A stretch of 64,000 nt of DNA, taken from NCBI GenBank assembly GCA_050747245.1, contig JBOGNO010000004.1, positions 186,001-250,000 of the forward strand. Direction: 5' to 3'. A program made the position numbers and the translations under genes. Position 1 is the first letter of the stretch; each line of letters begins with the position of its first letter. The DNA comes from JBOGNO01 sp050747245. Its GTDB lineage: Bacteria > Acidobacteriota > Terriglobia > Acidiferrales > UBA7541. Shown one piece after another: positions 7,391-16,885 of this stretch. The notes under the pieces were generated by a model. The model ran no database searches and was not told the DNA's origin. It was given only the letters and a program-made list of their open reading frames with translations.

Positions 7391-9595
7391 ATGAATCTCC
7401 TCGAAGATCTGAATCCGCGACAACGTGAAGCCGTGCTGGCTATCGAGGGACCCGTGCTGGTTCTCGCCGGCGCGGGCACGGGCAAGACGCGGGTCATCAC
7501 CTACCGGATCGCCTATCTCGTCGAGCAGGGCGTGCGGCCGGGCGCTATTCTTGGCGTCACGTTCACAAATAAAGCTGCCGACGAGATGAAGAACCGTGTT
7601 GACCTTTTGCTTCGCGCCGGCGGCCGCGACGCCTCGGACGTCTGGCTCTCGACATTTCACTCCTTTTGCGCGCGCCTCTTGCGCCGCGAAGGCCCGCACA
7701 TCGGCCTGCCACGGAATTTCACGATCTACGATGACGATGATCAGACTCGCGCCGTAAAACTCGCCCTCGGCAATCTCGATCTTTCCGACAAGGACTTTCC
7801 GCCCCGCAGCGTTCGTGAGCTCATCAGCCATGCGAAGAACCATGGCGAGACGTCCCAGAGCTTCGAAGCAGCAGGGTCTGATAGGAATGCAATTTTCCGT
7901 CGCGATATTGCGAGGATTTTCGGCGAATACGAACGCATTCTTCACGAAGCCCAGGCCCTCGATTTCGACGATCTCCTGCTGCGCGGCGTCGAATTATTGC
8001 GGAAACACGAAGCCGTCCGCGCCCGCTGGAATGAAAAGTTTCACTACATTCTAGTAGACGAATATCAGGACAGCAACGCGGCTCAGGATGAACTTGTCCG
8101 TCTCCTCGCAGGCGAAAAGAAAAATGTCTGCGTGGTCGGCGACGAGGATCAGTCCATCTACAGTTGGCGCGGCGCGCTGGCCGGCAATCTCAAAAAATTC
8201 GCGGCTGACTTCCAGAATGTGCAAATAATCGCGCTCGAAGAGAATTATCGCTCGACGCAATCCATTCTGGATGCCGCGGGCGCCGTCGTCGCCCACAACA
8301 GCACGCGCATCGGAAAAAACTTGCAGGCCACACAGGGCAGCGGCAGCCCGCTACAATACTTCGAATCGCGCGACGCCATGACCGAAGCCGAGTTCGTCGG
8401 CTCGCAGATTGACTCGCTCCTGCGCGGCGAGCGAGACGCACACTGCGCCGTGCTGTATCGCACGACGGCGCAATCGCGCTCGTTTGAAGAAGTCCTGCGG
8501 CGCCTGGGAATCCGTCATCGCGTGGTCGGCGGATTCAGCTTCTACCATCGCGCCGAAGTGAACGACGCGCTGGCCTACGTGCGGCTGTTGCCTCATCCAG
8601 ACGATGACGTGGCGCTCTTGCGCGTGATCAACGTCCCGCCGCGCGGCATTGGCAAGACCACCATCGCCGCGTTACAGGAACGCGCCCGCCTGAAAAAATC
8701 CTCCCTCTGGTCTGCGATTGAAGACGCGCTCGCTCCCGGCGAGTCGCGAACTTCATCCACACTGAAAGGATTCCTCGAATTGATTCGCGGGTTGGCAGAA
8801 ACTTGCGGCGAACTGTCTCCGCCGGAAATGCTGCGCGTTGTTCTCGACCGTACCGGCTACCTTGCATGGATCGAGCAGCAGGACAATCTCGAGCACACTT
8901 CGCGGGCGGAAAACCTCGCCGAACTGGTCAACGCCGTCGCTGAGGCGGCGGAAGCCGGCCAGTCGCTCGAAGAGATTCTCGATCGCGCCGCACTGCTCAG
9001 TGACGCCGACGATTTTGACGCGGATGCTCAGGTCACGTTGATGACGCTGCACAGCGCCAAGGGTCTCGAGTTCGATCACGTTTTTCTGACCGGCATGGAA
9101 GAAGGGCTCTTTCCGCACAGCCGCTCTCTGGATAAAAGCGAAGCAATCGAGGAGGAGCGCCGGCTGTGCTACGTGGGCATGACGCGCGCTCGGAAATCCT
9201 TGACGCTCACCCGCGCAATTTATCGCCGGAATTATGGCGAGGAGCGCCTGCGCGCTTCGATGCCCTCTCGTTTCCTCACGGAAATCCCGGGCGACCTTTT
9301 GGAAACGTCTGAAGGTTCAATGGCCAATGCGGGTGAAACCCGCCGCTACGAGCCAGACTCTGAGTATTCGGGTCACACATCATTCCGGCGCAGCAGCAGC
9401 ACCGCAGCGCGAGAAAAGACGACCGGCACTGGGAAGAATCCTCTCGTGGGCACGCGCGTTCGGCATCCCACTTTCGGCGTGGGTACGATTCTCGACGTGG
9501 AAGGCGATAGCGACGACCGAACTCTCACCATCCGCTTCATGGATTACGGCACGAAAAAAATGCGCGAGATTTACGCGCGGCTCGAATTCGCATGA
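7391..9595 (+). CDS. pcrA: UvrD/PcrA-type superfamily I DNA helicase
   Basis: A 734-residue 3'-5' helicase. The Q-motif LNPRQREAV is followed by Walker A GAGTGKT (residues 27-33), then TFHSFCARLLRR, the Walker B block DEYQDSN, GDEDQSIYSWRGA (motif III), ENYRST (motif IV), TLHSAKGLEFDHVFLTG (motif V) and YVGMTRAR (motif VI). The C-terminal 60 residues (VGTRVRHPTFGVGTI onward) form the Tudor-like module seen in PcrA, which couples the enzyme to RNA polymerase or nucleic acid. I chose the ATG at 7391 over a TTG at 7370. Likely roles are nucleotide excision and replication-fork repair. Confidence 0.93.
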   Translation: MNLLEDLNPRQREAVLAIEGPVLVLAGAGTGKTRVITYRIAYLVEQGVRPGAILGVTFTNKAADEMKNRVDLLLRAGGRDASDVWLSTFHSFCARLLRREGPHIGLPRNFTIYDDDDQTRAVKLALGNLDLSDKDFPPRSVRELISHAKNHGETSQSFEAAGSDRNAIFRRDIARIFGEYERILHEAQALDFDDLLLRGVELLRKHEAVRARWNEKFHYILVDEYQDSNAAQDELVRLLAGEKKNVCVVGDEDQSIYSWRGALAGNLKKFAADFQNVQIIALEENYRSTQSILDAAGAVVAHNSTRIGKNLQATQGSGSPLQYFESRDAMTEAEFVGSQIDSLLRGERDAHCAVLYRTTAQSRSFEEVLRRLGIRHRVVGGFSFYHRAEVNDALAYVRLLPHPDDDVALLRVINVPPRGIGKTTIAALQERARLKKSSLWSAIEDALAPGESRTSSTLKGFLELIRGLAETCGELSPPEMLRVVLDRTGYLAWIEQQDNLEHTSRAENLAELVNAVAEAAEAGQSLEEILDRAALLSDADDFDADAQVTLMTLHSAKGLEFDHVFLTGMEEGLFPHSRSLDKSEAIEEERRLCYVGMTRARKSLTLTRAIYRRNYGEERLRASMPSRFLTEIPGDLLETSEGSMANAGETRRYEPDSEYSGHTSFRRSSSTAAREKTTGTGKNPLVGTRVRHPTFGVGTILDVEGDSDDRTLTIRFMDYGTKKMREIYARLEFA

Positions 9596-9704
9596 TGATG
9601 CGCCTGCGCTCGATTTCCCCCAAGTGTGTTGCGCACTGGGGCGGCACAGGTTAAAGTTTGATGCTTTTCTATTGGATTTGCCTGCGGCGGTCTAGCGGAG
9701 ACTC

Positions 9705-11429
9705 GTGGACGCACAATTCTTCCGCACAAAAAATATTGACCAGCTTCTGTCCGATGCCGACCGGCCTGAAAAAAGGCTGAAAAAAACGCTCGGCTGGCTG
9801 AGCCTAACGGCGCTCGGGATTGGCGCCATCATCGGCACGGGTATTTTTGTGCTCACGGGCACGGCGGCATCTGGCGAGCTGGTTGCTGTGCCATCGGTGT
9901 TGAAAGCCCCTCTGCTCACGGTTCTGATGCATGGCAGTCATACTTCCCTTAATTTCGGTCGTCCGGGCGCAGGGCCGGCCATCGCTCTTTCGTTTTTCCT
10001 CGTCGCCATCGTTTGTGGTCTTGCCGGGCTCTGCTACGCGGAGCTTGCCTCGATGATTCCCATCGCCGGCAGCGCCTACACGTACACCTACGCCACGCTC
10101 GGCGAGCTCATTGCTTGGATCATCGGCTGGGATTTAATCCTGGAGTACGCCGTTTCGAATATGGCTGTGGCCGTTGGCTTTTCCGCGTATGTGAATAGCC
10201 TGCTTTCCACATTCGGCATCCGGATTCCGGATTCTCTCGGCAATCCCGCTTACACGCCGCAGACCGGCTGGTCACTGCACTTCAATGTTGTCGGCTTCCT
10301 CATCGTAATGCTTCTCACCGTGCTGCTGGTCGTCGGCGTTCGGGAATCTGCAGGCGCAAACAACGTGATGGTCGGAATAAAACTCCTCGCCATACTTCTG
10401 TTTGTGATCTTCGCCAGCCGCTATATCAAGCCGGTGAACTATCACCCGTTCATGCCCAATGGCTGGCAAGGTGTTCTGACCGGCGGCGCCATCGTTTTTT
10501 TTGCCTACATCGGATTCGATTCTGTCTCCACCGCGGCGGAGGAGTGCCGCAATCCGAAACATGACCTGCCGATCGGCATTCTTCTCTCCCTTGCCATCTG
10601 CACGACGTTTTACGTTGGAGTGGCCGTCGTGCTCACGGGCATTCAACACTGGGATTCCTTCCGCGGACAGGCCGCGCCCGTCGCTGCGGCGTTGCAAGCG
10701 ATCGGCCTCTACAACATCGAGCGGTGGGTAACCATCGGCGCCCTCATGGGCATGATTTCTTCCCTTCTTGTGTACCAATACGGCCAGGCTCGCGTTTGGT
10801 TCGCCATGTCCCGCGACGGGCTCTTGCCCGCGAGATTTTCACGCGTACACCCGCGATTCCGAACTCCGGACGTGGCCACGTGGGTTGCGGGAATTTTTGT
10901 GGGGATCCCCGCGGGAATTTTCGACATCGGAACCCTCGCGGACCTTTCCAACATCGGGACGCTCTTTGCTTTCATCCTCGTCTCGCTGGCGGTTTTGATT
11001 CTCCGCAAGCGCCAGCCGGATCGCGCGCGAGGCTTCCGTGTGCCATGGTCGCCGGTCGTGCCGATTCTTGCCGTGCTTTTCTGCTTTGTGCTCATGGCCA
11101 GTCTAACGGTTGAGAATTGGATTCGATTTTTTGTGTGGCTGCTGATCGGTTTGCAGATTTTCTTCGCGTACGGCGTGCGCCACAGTGAGGCCGCCAAGAC
11201 TGTCGAGCGGGCTCGGCAGCAAGAGACCCAGATCCGCGCCGATCGCCTGCTGATGGGCCTGAGCGCCGTAATATTCTTTGCCACCCTAGGCGTCGGAATA
11301 GCCGTCTGGACGCTTTCGGGCCCGATCGGAGCAGGTGGCATCCTCACATTCTCGGGAATCGGGGTTCTGGAGGTAATTTTCTTCATGTTTGGGTGGGATC
11401 ACTTCCGGAAGGAAGGATCGTTTGCCTGA
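9705..11429 (+). CDS. APC-superfamily amino acid permease (CAT-like)
   Basis: A 574-residue polytopic membrane protein with about 12-14 hydrophobic segments. The first transmembrane segment has GIGAIIGTGIFVLTG, the unwound-helix motif of amino acid/polyamine/organocation transporters, and the length and final two or more extra helices resemble the cationic amino acid transporter group. The GTG start at 9705 follows GCGGAG at good spacing. It is first in a plus-strand run followed within 7 bp by the phospholipase-like gene. Substrate cannot be read from sequence. Confidence 0.85.
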   Translation: MDAQFFRTKNIDQLLSDADRPEKRLKKTLGWLSLTALGIGAIIGTGIFVLTGTAASGELVAVPSVLKAPLLTVLMHGSHTSLNFGRPGAGPAIALSFFLVAIVCGLAGLCYAELASMIPIAGSAYTYTYATLGELIAWIIGWDLILEYAVSNMAVAVGFSAYVNSLLSTFGIRIPDSLGNPAYTPQTGWSLHFNVVGFLIVMLLTVLLVVGVRESAGANNVMVGIKLLAILLFVIFASRYIKPVNYHPFMPNGWQGVLTGGAIVFFAYIGFDSVSTAAEECRNPKHDLPIGILLSLAICTTFYVGVAVVLTGIQHWDSFRGQAAPVAAALQAIGLYNIERWVTIGALMGMISSLLVYQYGQARVWFAMSRDGLLPARFSRVHPRFRTPDVATWVAGIFVGIPAGIFDIGTLADLSNIGTLFAFILVSLAVLILRKRQPDRARGFRVPWSPVVPILAVLFCFVLMASLTVENWIRFFVWLLIGLQIFFAYGVRHSEAAKTVERARQQETQIRADRLLMGLSAVIFFATLGVGIAVWTLSGPIGAGGILTFSGIGVLEVIFFMFGWDHFRKEGSFA

Positions 11430-11436
11430 AACCATT

Positions 11437-12321
11437 ATGAAGGCGTCAAGCATCCGTGCGGGGGCCTCCGCAATTTGCGCTAATGGTTTCCTGCTCAGGG
11501 CCGCGCTCGCGGCCCTGTTGGCGGCAGCGCTGGCGTTGCCGGGAACTGTCTTCGGCTGGAACGCCAATGCCGACCGGCTCATCGCCAATAAGGCGGTGGA
11601 CACCTTGCCGGACGAGATGCGCCCCTTCTTCGATGCCAATCGCCAGTTCATCGTTCAGCACGTCACCGATCCGGTAGACGCCATGGCGAAGAATCCAACC
11701 GACGCGCACAATCGTTTCATCCACTTGGACCATTACGGAGTATTCCCGTTCGTGGCGCTGCCGCACGACTACAAAGCTGCAGTGTCAAAATTCACGCGTC
11801 ACTCTCTCGAAACACAGGGACTTCTTCCATGGGAGATTGGGTTCTACAGTCAGAAACTAACCGAATCCTTCCGTGCGCAGAATTGGCAAGAGGTTCGCAA
11901 GAACGCGGCGACGCTGGCATTTTATGTCGCGGAGGCTCACGACCCATTTAATACGACGAGCAACGAGGACGGCCGCGCTACCGGTCAGAGCGGAGCCGAT
12001 ATTCGGTTCAACGCGAGCCTGGTGGATCGCTATTCACTTTTTTTCTACATCCACCCGAATGAAGCGTCCTACGTCAACGATCCCACCGAACATGCATTCG
12101 ACATGTGCATGAGCGCTCACGCCTGGCTCGAAAACGTGCTGCTCGCGGATCGCCGCGCGCGGCAAGGCCTCAATGACTACACGGACGAATATTACGACCG
12201 ATTCTACAGCCAGGCCGGAGCCGTCCTCGTGCGGCAAATTTCCGATGCCGCTACCGACGTCGGCTCCTACTGGATGACCACATGGATGTATGCGGGCAAG
12301 CCGCCCTTGCCATCGAGGTAA
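11437..12321 (+). CDS. Secreted zinc-dependent phospholipase C / S1-P1 nuclease-like protein
   Basis: A 294-residue protein with a long signal peptide ending ALALPGTVFG; the predicted mature protein begins with Trp (WNANADRLIANKAVDTLP). In zinc-dependent phospholipases C the mature N-terminal Trp is itself a zinc ligand, which fits. Other likely ligands lie in NRFIHLDHYG, FYVAEAHDPFNTT and MCMSAHAWLEN. Members cleave phospholipid head groups or act as nucleases in the periplasm or outside the cell. I chose the ATG at 11437; an upstream frame start overlaps the permease. Phospholipase or nuclease activity cannot be separated here. Confidence 0.75.
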   Translation: MKASSIRAGASAICANGFLLRAALAALLAAALALPGTVFGWNANADRLIANKAVDTLPDEMRPFFDANRQFIVQHVTDPVDAMAKNPTDAHNRFIHLDHYGVFPFVALPHDYKAAVSKFTRHSLETQGLLPWEIGFYSQKLTESFRAQNWQEVRKNAATLAFYVAEAHDPFNTTSNEDGRATGQSGADIRFNASLVDRYSLFFYIHPNEASYVNDPTEHAFDMCMSAHAWLENVLLADRRARQGLNDYTDEYYDRFYSQAGAVLVRQISDAATDVGSYWMTTWMYAGKPPLPSR

Positions 12322-12331
12322 TTTCTTCGCC

Positions 12332-13390
12332 ATGTCATCCCAGAATTTGCTTCCTTCTTTCGCGGAATTGCCAAAAGCCGAGCTCCATCTCCATCTGGAA
12401 GGCTCGCTCGCGCCCTCCACCGTATGCGAACTCGCAGCGCGTCATGGCGTCGCGCTCGTGCCGGCCGAAGTTGCGGCGCGCTACGACTACAAGGATTTCC
12501 AGGGATTTCTGGACGCTTTTAAGTGGGTCAGTTCGTTTCTTCGAACTCCGCAAGACTACGCACTGACTCTCGAGCGCCTCGCACAAGATCTTCTCCGCCA
12601 GAATGTCGTCTATGCCGAAGTAACTATCGCTCTGGGCGTCATGCTTTTGCGCAAGCAGGATGCCGAAGCCAACATGCTTGCGATTCAGGAAGCTGCCCTT
12701 CGCATGCGCTCAGAGGGCCGCGGCATTCGCTTCGCATGGATTCCCGATGCCACGCGCCAATTTGGCGGCGATGCCGCCGTGGAGGTGGCGCGGATTTCCG
12801 CGCGACTGCGCTCGGCCGGAGTGGTGGCGTTCGGCCTGGGCGGCGATGAACTTTCGTTTCCCACTCAAGAATTTCGCGGGGCATACGACATCGCGCGCAA
12901 TGCGGGGCTGCACCTTGTCGCGCATGCCGGTGAAGTGGGCGGCCCCGAAAGCATTCGCGAGGCCATCTCCCTGCTTGGCGCAGAACGCATTGGCCATGGC
13001 ATCGCCGCGATGCACGATCCCGACCTCATGGATTTGCTTGCCGAAGACGATATCGCGCTCGAAAACTGTCCGTCCAGCAATCTTCGGACGGGCGCCCTCG
13101 CAAAGCAACTCGGCAAAAATGATGCGGCTCTCGAAGAGCATCCTATAAGAAAATTCTTTGAGCGCGATCTGTGTGTAACCCTTTCGACCGACGATCCCGC
13201 CATGTTTCACACCGACCTGCATCATGAATACTCTCAAGCGGCTTCGCTCGGGTTTTCACCGCTGGAACTTCTGGCGCTAGTCGAGAACAGCTTTCAGGCA
13301 GCTTTTTTGCCAAAAGAAGAGAAACGGCAATTCCTTTCCGGACTTCGCCGCGAAGCCGAGGGCCTGAGTCTGTTAGAATCGAAGCGATGA
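12332..13390 (+). CDS. add: Adenosine deaminase family protein
   Basis: A 352-residue metal-dependent amidohydrolase. The metal-binding HLHLEGS is at residues 19-25, LVAHAGE and ERIGHGI supply further His and Glu ligands, and LSTDDPAMF supplies the catalytic Asp. The family deaminates adenosine to inosine; related members deaminate adenine or 6-aminodeoxyfutalosine (menaquinone pathway), and the segment ENCPSSNLRTG does not decide between them. The ATG at 12332 is just after the upstream gene. Its TGA overlaps purS by 4 bp (ATGA), linking it to purine metabolism. Confidence 0.85.
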   Translation: MSSQNLLPSFAELPKAELHLHLEGSLAPSTVCELAARHGVALVPAEVAARYDYKDFQGFLDAFKWVSSFLRTPQDYALTLERLAQDLLRQNVVYAEVTIALGVMLLRKQDAEANMLAIQEAALRMRSEGRGIRFAWIPDATRQFGGDAAVEVARISARLRSAGVVAFGLGGDELSFPTQEFRGAYDIARNAGLHLVAHAGEVGGPESIREAISLLGAERIGHGIAAMHDPDLMDLLAEDDIALENCPSSNLRTGALAKQLGKNDAALEEHPIRKFFERDLCVTLSTDDPAMFHTDLHHEYSQAASLGFSPLELLALVENSFQAAFLPKEEKRQFLSGLRREAEGLSLLESKR

Positions 13391-13629
13391 CAGCCCACAT
13401 CTGGGTCATGCCAAAGCCGAAGGTCCTCGATCCTCAGGGTCAGACCATTCACCACGCGCTTGCATCGCTCGGTTACGAAACCGTGCAGGAAGTGCGCCAG
13501 GGAAAGTTTTTTGTTCTTCATCTCAAGGGCATGGGCCGCGCCGATGCCGAAAAACAAGCGGAGCGGATCGCGCGTGAAGTCCTCACGAATCCCGTCATTG
13601 AGGAATTCCGTTTCGAAGTTGTCGAATGA
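13387..13629 (+). CDS. purS: Phosphoribosylformylglycinamidine synthase subunit PurS
   Basis: An 80-residue protein with the PurS pattern: a short beta-rich N-terminus (AHIWVMPKPKVLDPQGQTIH), VRQGKFFVLHL, and the C-terminal CNPVIE-type segment here as TNPVIEEFRFEVV. PurS bridges PurL and PurQ in the ATP-dependent conversion of FGAR to FGAM in purine synthesis. Neither purL nor purQ is adjacent or elsewhere in the window. It overlaps the deaminase stop by 4 bp and precedes glmS by 21 bp. Confidence 0.92.
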   Translation: MTAHIWVMPKPKVLDPQGQTIHHALASLGYETVQEVRQGKFFVLHLKGMGRADAEKQAERIAREVLTNPVIEEFRFEVVE

Positions 13630-13650
13630 TGCTCCGGAGAGCCATCTAGC

Positions 13651-15507
13651 ATGTGCGGGATTGTGGGTTACATCGGGCCCAAGAAGGTTGTGCCGCTGAT
13701 CCTCGACGGCCTGAAGCGACTTGAATATCGCGGATACGATTCAGCGGGAATCGCGGTTGTGGGTCAGGACGGCAAGCTCGAGGTCCGTCGCGCTTCCGGC
13801 AAGCTTCGCAACCTCGAAGAGGCCGTGCGGCTCTCTCCGCTCGAAGGCGCTTATGGAATCGGCCACACGCGGTGGGCCACGCATGGGCGACCAACCGAAG
13901 AAAACGCCCATCCGCACCGCGACTGCACCGGCGAAATCGTCGTGGTGCACAATGGAATCATCGAGAATTATGTCGAGCTGAAAAATCAGCTCCTCGCCGA
14001 AGGCCACAAGTTCTCCACCGAGACCGACACAGAAATCGTGGCGCATCTACTCGAAAGATATTCCAAGAACGCTCCGCTGGAAGAAGCGATGTTGAGCACC
14101 GTCAAATTGCTCAGCGGAGTCTTTGCCCTCGTGGCGATCTCCGCGCGAGATCCCAATAAAATTGTCGTGGCTCGCCTGGGGCCGCCCGTAGTGATTGGCC
14201 TGGGCCAGAGCGAGTTCTTTGTCGCGAGTGACATTCCTCCCATTCTTCATCATACGCGCGAGATTTTTTTCCTTTCCGACAACGATATTGCCGTGCTCAC
14301 GCCCCAGGGCGTGCGGGTGATGGATTTTGATGGCGCTCCCGTCGAGCGTCCCGTCCAGCACATTACCTGGGACCCCATCATGGCGGAAAAGGGCGGCTTC
14401 AAGCATTTCATGCAGAAGGAAATCTTCGAGCAGCCCCGCGCGGTCCGCGACACGTTGCTCGGCCGCATATCGCTCGACAGCGGAAAAGTATTTCTCGACG
14501 AAATGGAGATCACCGAACAGGAGTTCCGCAATTTTTCCAGCATCAAGATCGTTGCCTGCGGTACCAGCTGGCACTCTGCGCTTGCGGGAAAGTTTATGCT
14601 CGAGCGTCTGGCCCAAATCCCCGTCGAGGTGGATTACGGCAGCGAATATCGCTACCGCGATCCGATTCTCGACGAGCACAGCCTGGTCATTGTCATCAGC
14701 CAGTCGGGAGAAACTGCGGACACTATAGCGGCCCAGCGCGAGGCGCGGCAGAAAGGCGCCAAGACGCTGGCCATTTGCAACGTGGTCGGCTCCATGATCA
14801 CTCGCGAAGCCAATGGCACGCTCTACACGCACGCTGGCCCCGAGATTGGTGTGGCTTCCACGAAAGCGTTCACCGGCCAGTTGATCGCCTTGGTGCTCTT
14901 CTCGCTTTATCTCGGTGAGCTTCGCGGCCAAACTTCGCCGGAAGCGGCCAAGGTGCTCTTGCATGAGCTGACCAAGCTGCCGCACAAGCTGGAGGCGATT
15001 CTCCAGCGCGACGCCGAAAACGAGGAGTTGGCAAGACAATTATTCCGCTACACCGATTTTCTGTATCTTGGCCGCGGAATCCATTACCCCATCGCTCTCG
15101 AAGGCGCGCTAAAACTGAAGGAAATTTCCTACATCCATGCGGAAGGTTACCCCGCGGGCGAAATGAAGCACGGCCCGAACGCCCTGATCGACGAAAATCT
15201 CCCCGTCGTCATTCTCGCCACACGCGACGAATCCGACCGCGCTTCGATGACGCGGTACGAAAAGACCATTTCCAATTTGAAGGAAGTGCAAGCCCGCGAT
15301 GGGATCGTCCTCTCGGTCGTCACGGAGGGCGATCATCTGGCCCGCGAAGCATCCAGCCACATCATCGAAATCCCCCCGGCTCCGGAGATCCTGGCGCCCA
15401 TTCTCGAGATTGTTCCGCTGCAGCTACTCGCTTACCACATCGCCGTCCGTCGCGGCTGCGACGTGGATCAGCCCCGCAACCTCGCCAAATCTGTCACCGT
15501 AGAGTAG
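13651..15507 (+). CDS. glmS: Glutamine--fructose-6-phosphate aminotransferase (isomerizing)
   Basis: A 618-residue enzyme making glucosamine 6-phosphate, the entry point to peptidoglycan and LPS amino sugars. The N-terminal Ntn-amidotransferase domain begins MCGIVGYIG, with Cys as residue 2 (nucleophile after Met removal), followed by GYDSAG and GHTRWATHG. Two SIS sugar-isomerase domains follow, with CGTSWHSALAG and SQSGETADT, and the C-terminal PRNLAKSVTVE, which channels ammonia and contains the catalytic Lys. Length is standard. No glmS ribozyme-like leader is apparent, since the gene follows purS closely. Confidence 0.97.
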   Translation: MCGIVGYIGPKKVVPLILDGLKRLEYRGYDSAGIAVVGQDGKLEVRRASGKLRNLEEAVRLSPLEGAYGIGHTRWATHGRPTEENAHPHRDCTGEIVVVHNGIIENYVELKNQLLAEGHKFSTETDTEIVAHLLERYSKNAPLEEAMLSTVKLLSGVFALVAISARDPNKIVVARLGPPVVIGLGQSEFFVASDIPPILHHTREIFFLSDNDIAVLTPQGVRVMDFDGAPVERPVQHITWDPIMAEKGGFKHFMQKEIFEQPRAVRDTLLGRISLDSGKVFLDEMEITEQEFRNFSSIKIVACGTSWHSALAGKFMLERLAQIPVEVDYGSEYRYRDPILDEHSLVIVISQSGETADTIAAQREARQKGAKTLAICNVVGSMITREANGTLYTHAGPEIGVASTKAFTGQLIALVLFSLYLGELRGQTSPEAAKVLLHELTKLPHKLEAILQRDAENEELARQLFRYTDFLYLGRGIHYPIALEGALKLKEISYIHAEGYPAGEMKHGPNALIDENLPVVILATRDESDRASMTRYEKTISNLKEVQARDGIVLSVVTEGDHLAREASSHIIEIPPAPEILAPILEIVPLQLLAYHIAVRRGCDVDQPRNLAKSVTVE

Positions 15508-15540
15508 GATTTCGTTTTCCTTGGCGAAAGTCTTAAGATA

Positions 15541-16860
15541 TTGGATGTGCGAACTTTGCGCCTCGAAATAACGGGCACTTTCCTTTTACTCGTCTTCATC
15601 TTTGCCTCAACGCAACTAGCGCAGGCACAGTCCGCCGGCGAACCGGGCACGGGCAAGCTTGAATCTCTTTCGGTGACAGGATCAAAACGATTCACGGAGG
15701 ATCAACTCCGCGCTGCTTCGGGACTGCACATCGGCGATGCCGTGGGACGCGCCGACCTTCAGGCTGCGGCCGACCGGCTGACGGCAACAGGTTATTTTTC
15801 GAATGTGCAGTATCGCTTCAGCAGCGCCGCAGCGGACGTCTCGCTCCAGATTCAGGTTGCGGACGGCCCCGAGGTGCCGATATTTTTCGACAATTTCCCC
15901 TGGTTTACTGACGACGAGCTTCTCAAAGCCCTGCGCAACTCGCTGCCGATTTTTGACGGAGCCACGCCGCCCGCGGGGCAACTCCTCGATCAAATGGACC
16001 AGATTCTCGCGAACCTGCTGCCCTCGCGCGGAATTCATGCCGCCGTCGTGCACGACCTCATAGATTCGCCGGGTTCTGAAACATTGGTTGCGCGCTTCCA
16101 AGTGAACGGCGCGAGCCTCGCTGTAAGCGCCGTCGAATTCAGCAATTCTCTGGCCTCCCAGGATGCGCGCGTGCAGGCGCGGTTTTCCGACGTTGTGGGA
16201 AAACCATTTTCGCGATTTGCCGCGGAGTTGTTCGTGTTTGAATCCGTGCGTCCCGTTTATCTCGAAAAAGGTTTCCTCCGCGCCGCATTCGGCCCGCCGC
16301 AGGCGATGTTTCGAGGGGATCCCAATAAACCTTTGCCCAGCACGGTCGTGGTTCAAATTCCGATTGATCCGGGTCCTGTGTTCACCTGGGGTAGCGCCTC
16401 TTGGTCGGGAAATCACGCGATTTCATCGAGCGAACTCGATGCGCTCCTCGGCCTCAAAAAGGGCGACATCGCTGACGGGATGAAAATTCAGGCTGCCTGG
16501 AACCGCGTGGCCCAGGAATACGGCAAGAATGGCTACCTCGAAGCTAAAGTTGAACCACAAGAAAACTTGGATGAGGCCGCGCATCGCTGTTCGCCGGTCG
16601 TTCACATCACCGAAGGCGTGCAATATCGCATGGGCGATCTCGTGCTCACCAATCTTTCGCTGGAATCCGAAAAGCGCGCCCGCGCTGCATGGAAAATTCC
16701 CAAGGGTGAGGTCTTCGATGAAGGCTACTTTGATCTTTTTATCTCCAAAGGCATTAAGGATGCTCTCAGCGGTTTGCCCGTAAGCCTTGGGCACATCGAG
16801 CATTTTCTGCGCACGAATCCGCAGACCGCCACGGTGGACGTGCTCATTAATTTTGATTGA
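15541..16860 (+). CDS. POTRA-repeat periplasmic protein lacking a beta-barrel
   Basis: A 439-residue protein with a signal peptide (FLLLVFIFASTQLAQA) and POTRA-like modules: SVTGSKRFTEDQLRAASGLHIGD with DRLTATGYFSNVQYRF at 40-100, a central region, and ASWSGNHAISSSELDALLGLKKGD at about 290-320. These resemble the chaperone modules of BamA/Omp85, but the protein ends after the POTRA region with no 16-strand barrel (ends TATVDVLINFD). The TTG start at 15541 is uncertain; a GTG at 15547 is possible. It may assist outer-membrane assembly or be a periplasmic scaffold. It is the last gene before larE. Confidence 0.7.
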   Translation: MDVRTLRLEITGTFLLLVFIFASTQLAQAQSAGEPGTGKLESLSVTGSKRFTEDQLRAASGLHIGDAVGRADLQAAADRLTATGYFSNVQYRFSSAAADVSLQIQVADGPEVPIFFDNFPWFTDDELLKALRNSLPIFDGATPPAGQLLDQMDQILANLLPSRGIHAAVVHDLIDSPGSETLVARFQVNGASLAVSAVEFSNSLASQDARVQARFSDVVGKPFSRFAAELFVFESVRPVYLEKGFLRAAFGPPQAMFRGDPNKPLPSTVVVQIPIDPGPVFTWGSASWSGNHAISSSELDALLGLKKGDIADGMKIQAAWNRVAQEYGKNGYLEAKVEPQENLDEAAHRCSPVVHITEGVQYRMGDLVLTNLSLESEKRARAAWKIPKGEVFDEGYFDLFISKGIKDALSGLPVSLGHIEHFLRTNPQTATVDVLINFD

Positions 16861-16872
16861 CGCATTCTGCGA

Positions 16873-16878
16873 TATAAT
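16873..16878 (+). promoter_or_regulatory. -10 element directly upstream of larE (leaderless arrangement)
   Basis: TATAAT ends 7 bp before the ATG at 16886, so transcription would start at or next to the start codon. No Shine-Dalgarno fits between the two. The same arrangement recurs at 17797, 22883 and 34984. Confidence 0.5.
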
Positions 16879-16885
16879 TCCAGCG

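Noticed and set aside
13630..13650. glmS ribozyme leader
   Set aside because: Only 21 bp separate purS from glmS, far too short for the ribozyme.
15468..15695. 75-residue minus-strand ORF ending STVTDLARLRG
   Set aside because: Reverse complement of the conserved glmS C-terminus, a commonly mis-annotated shadow.
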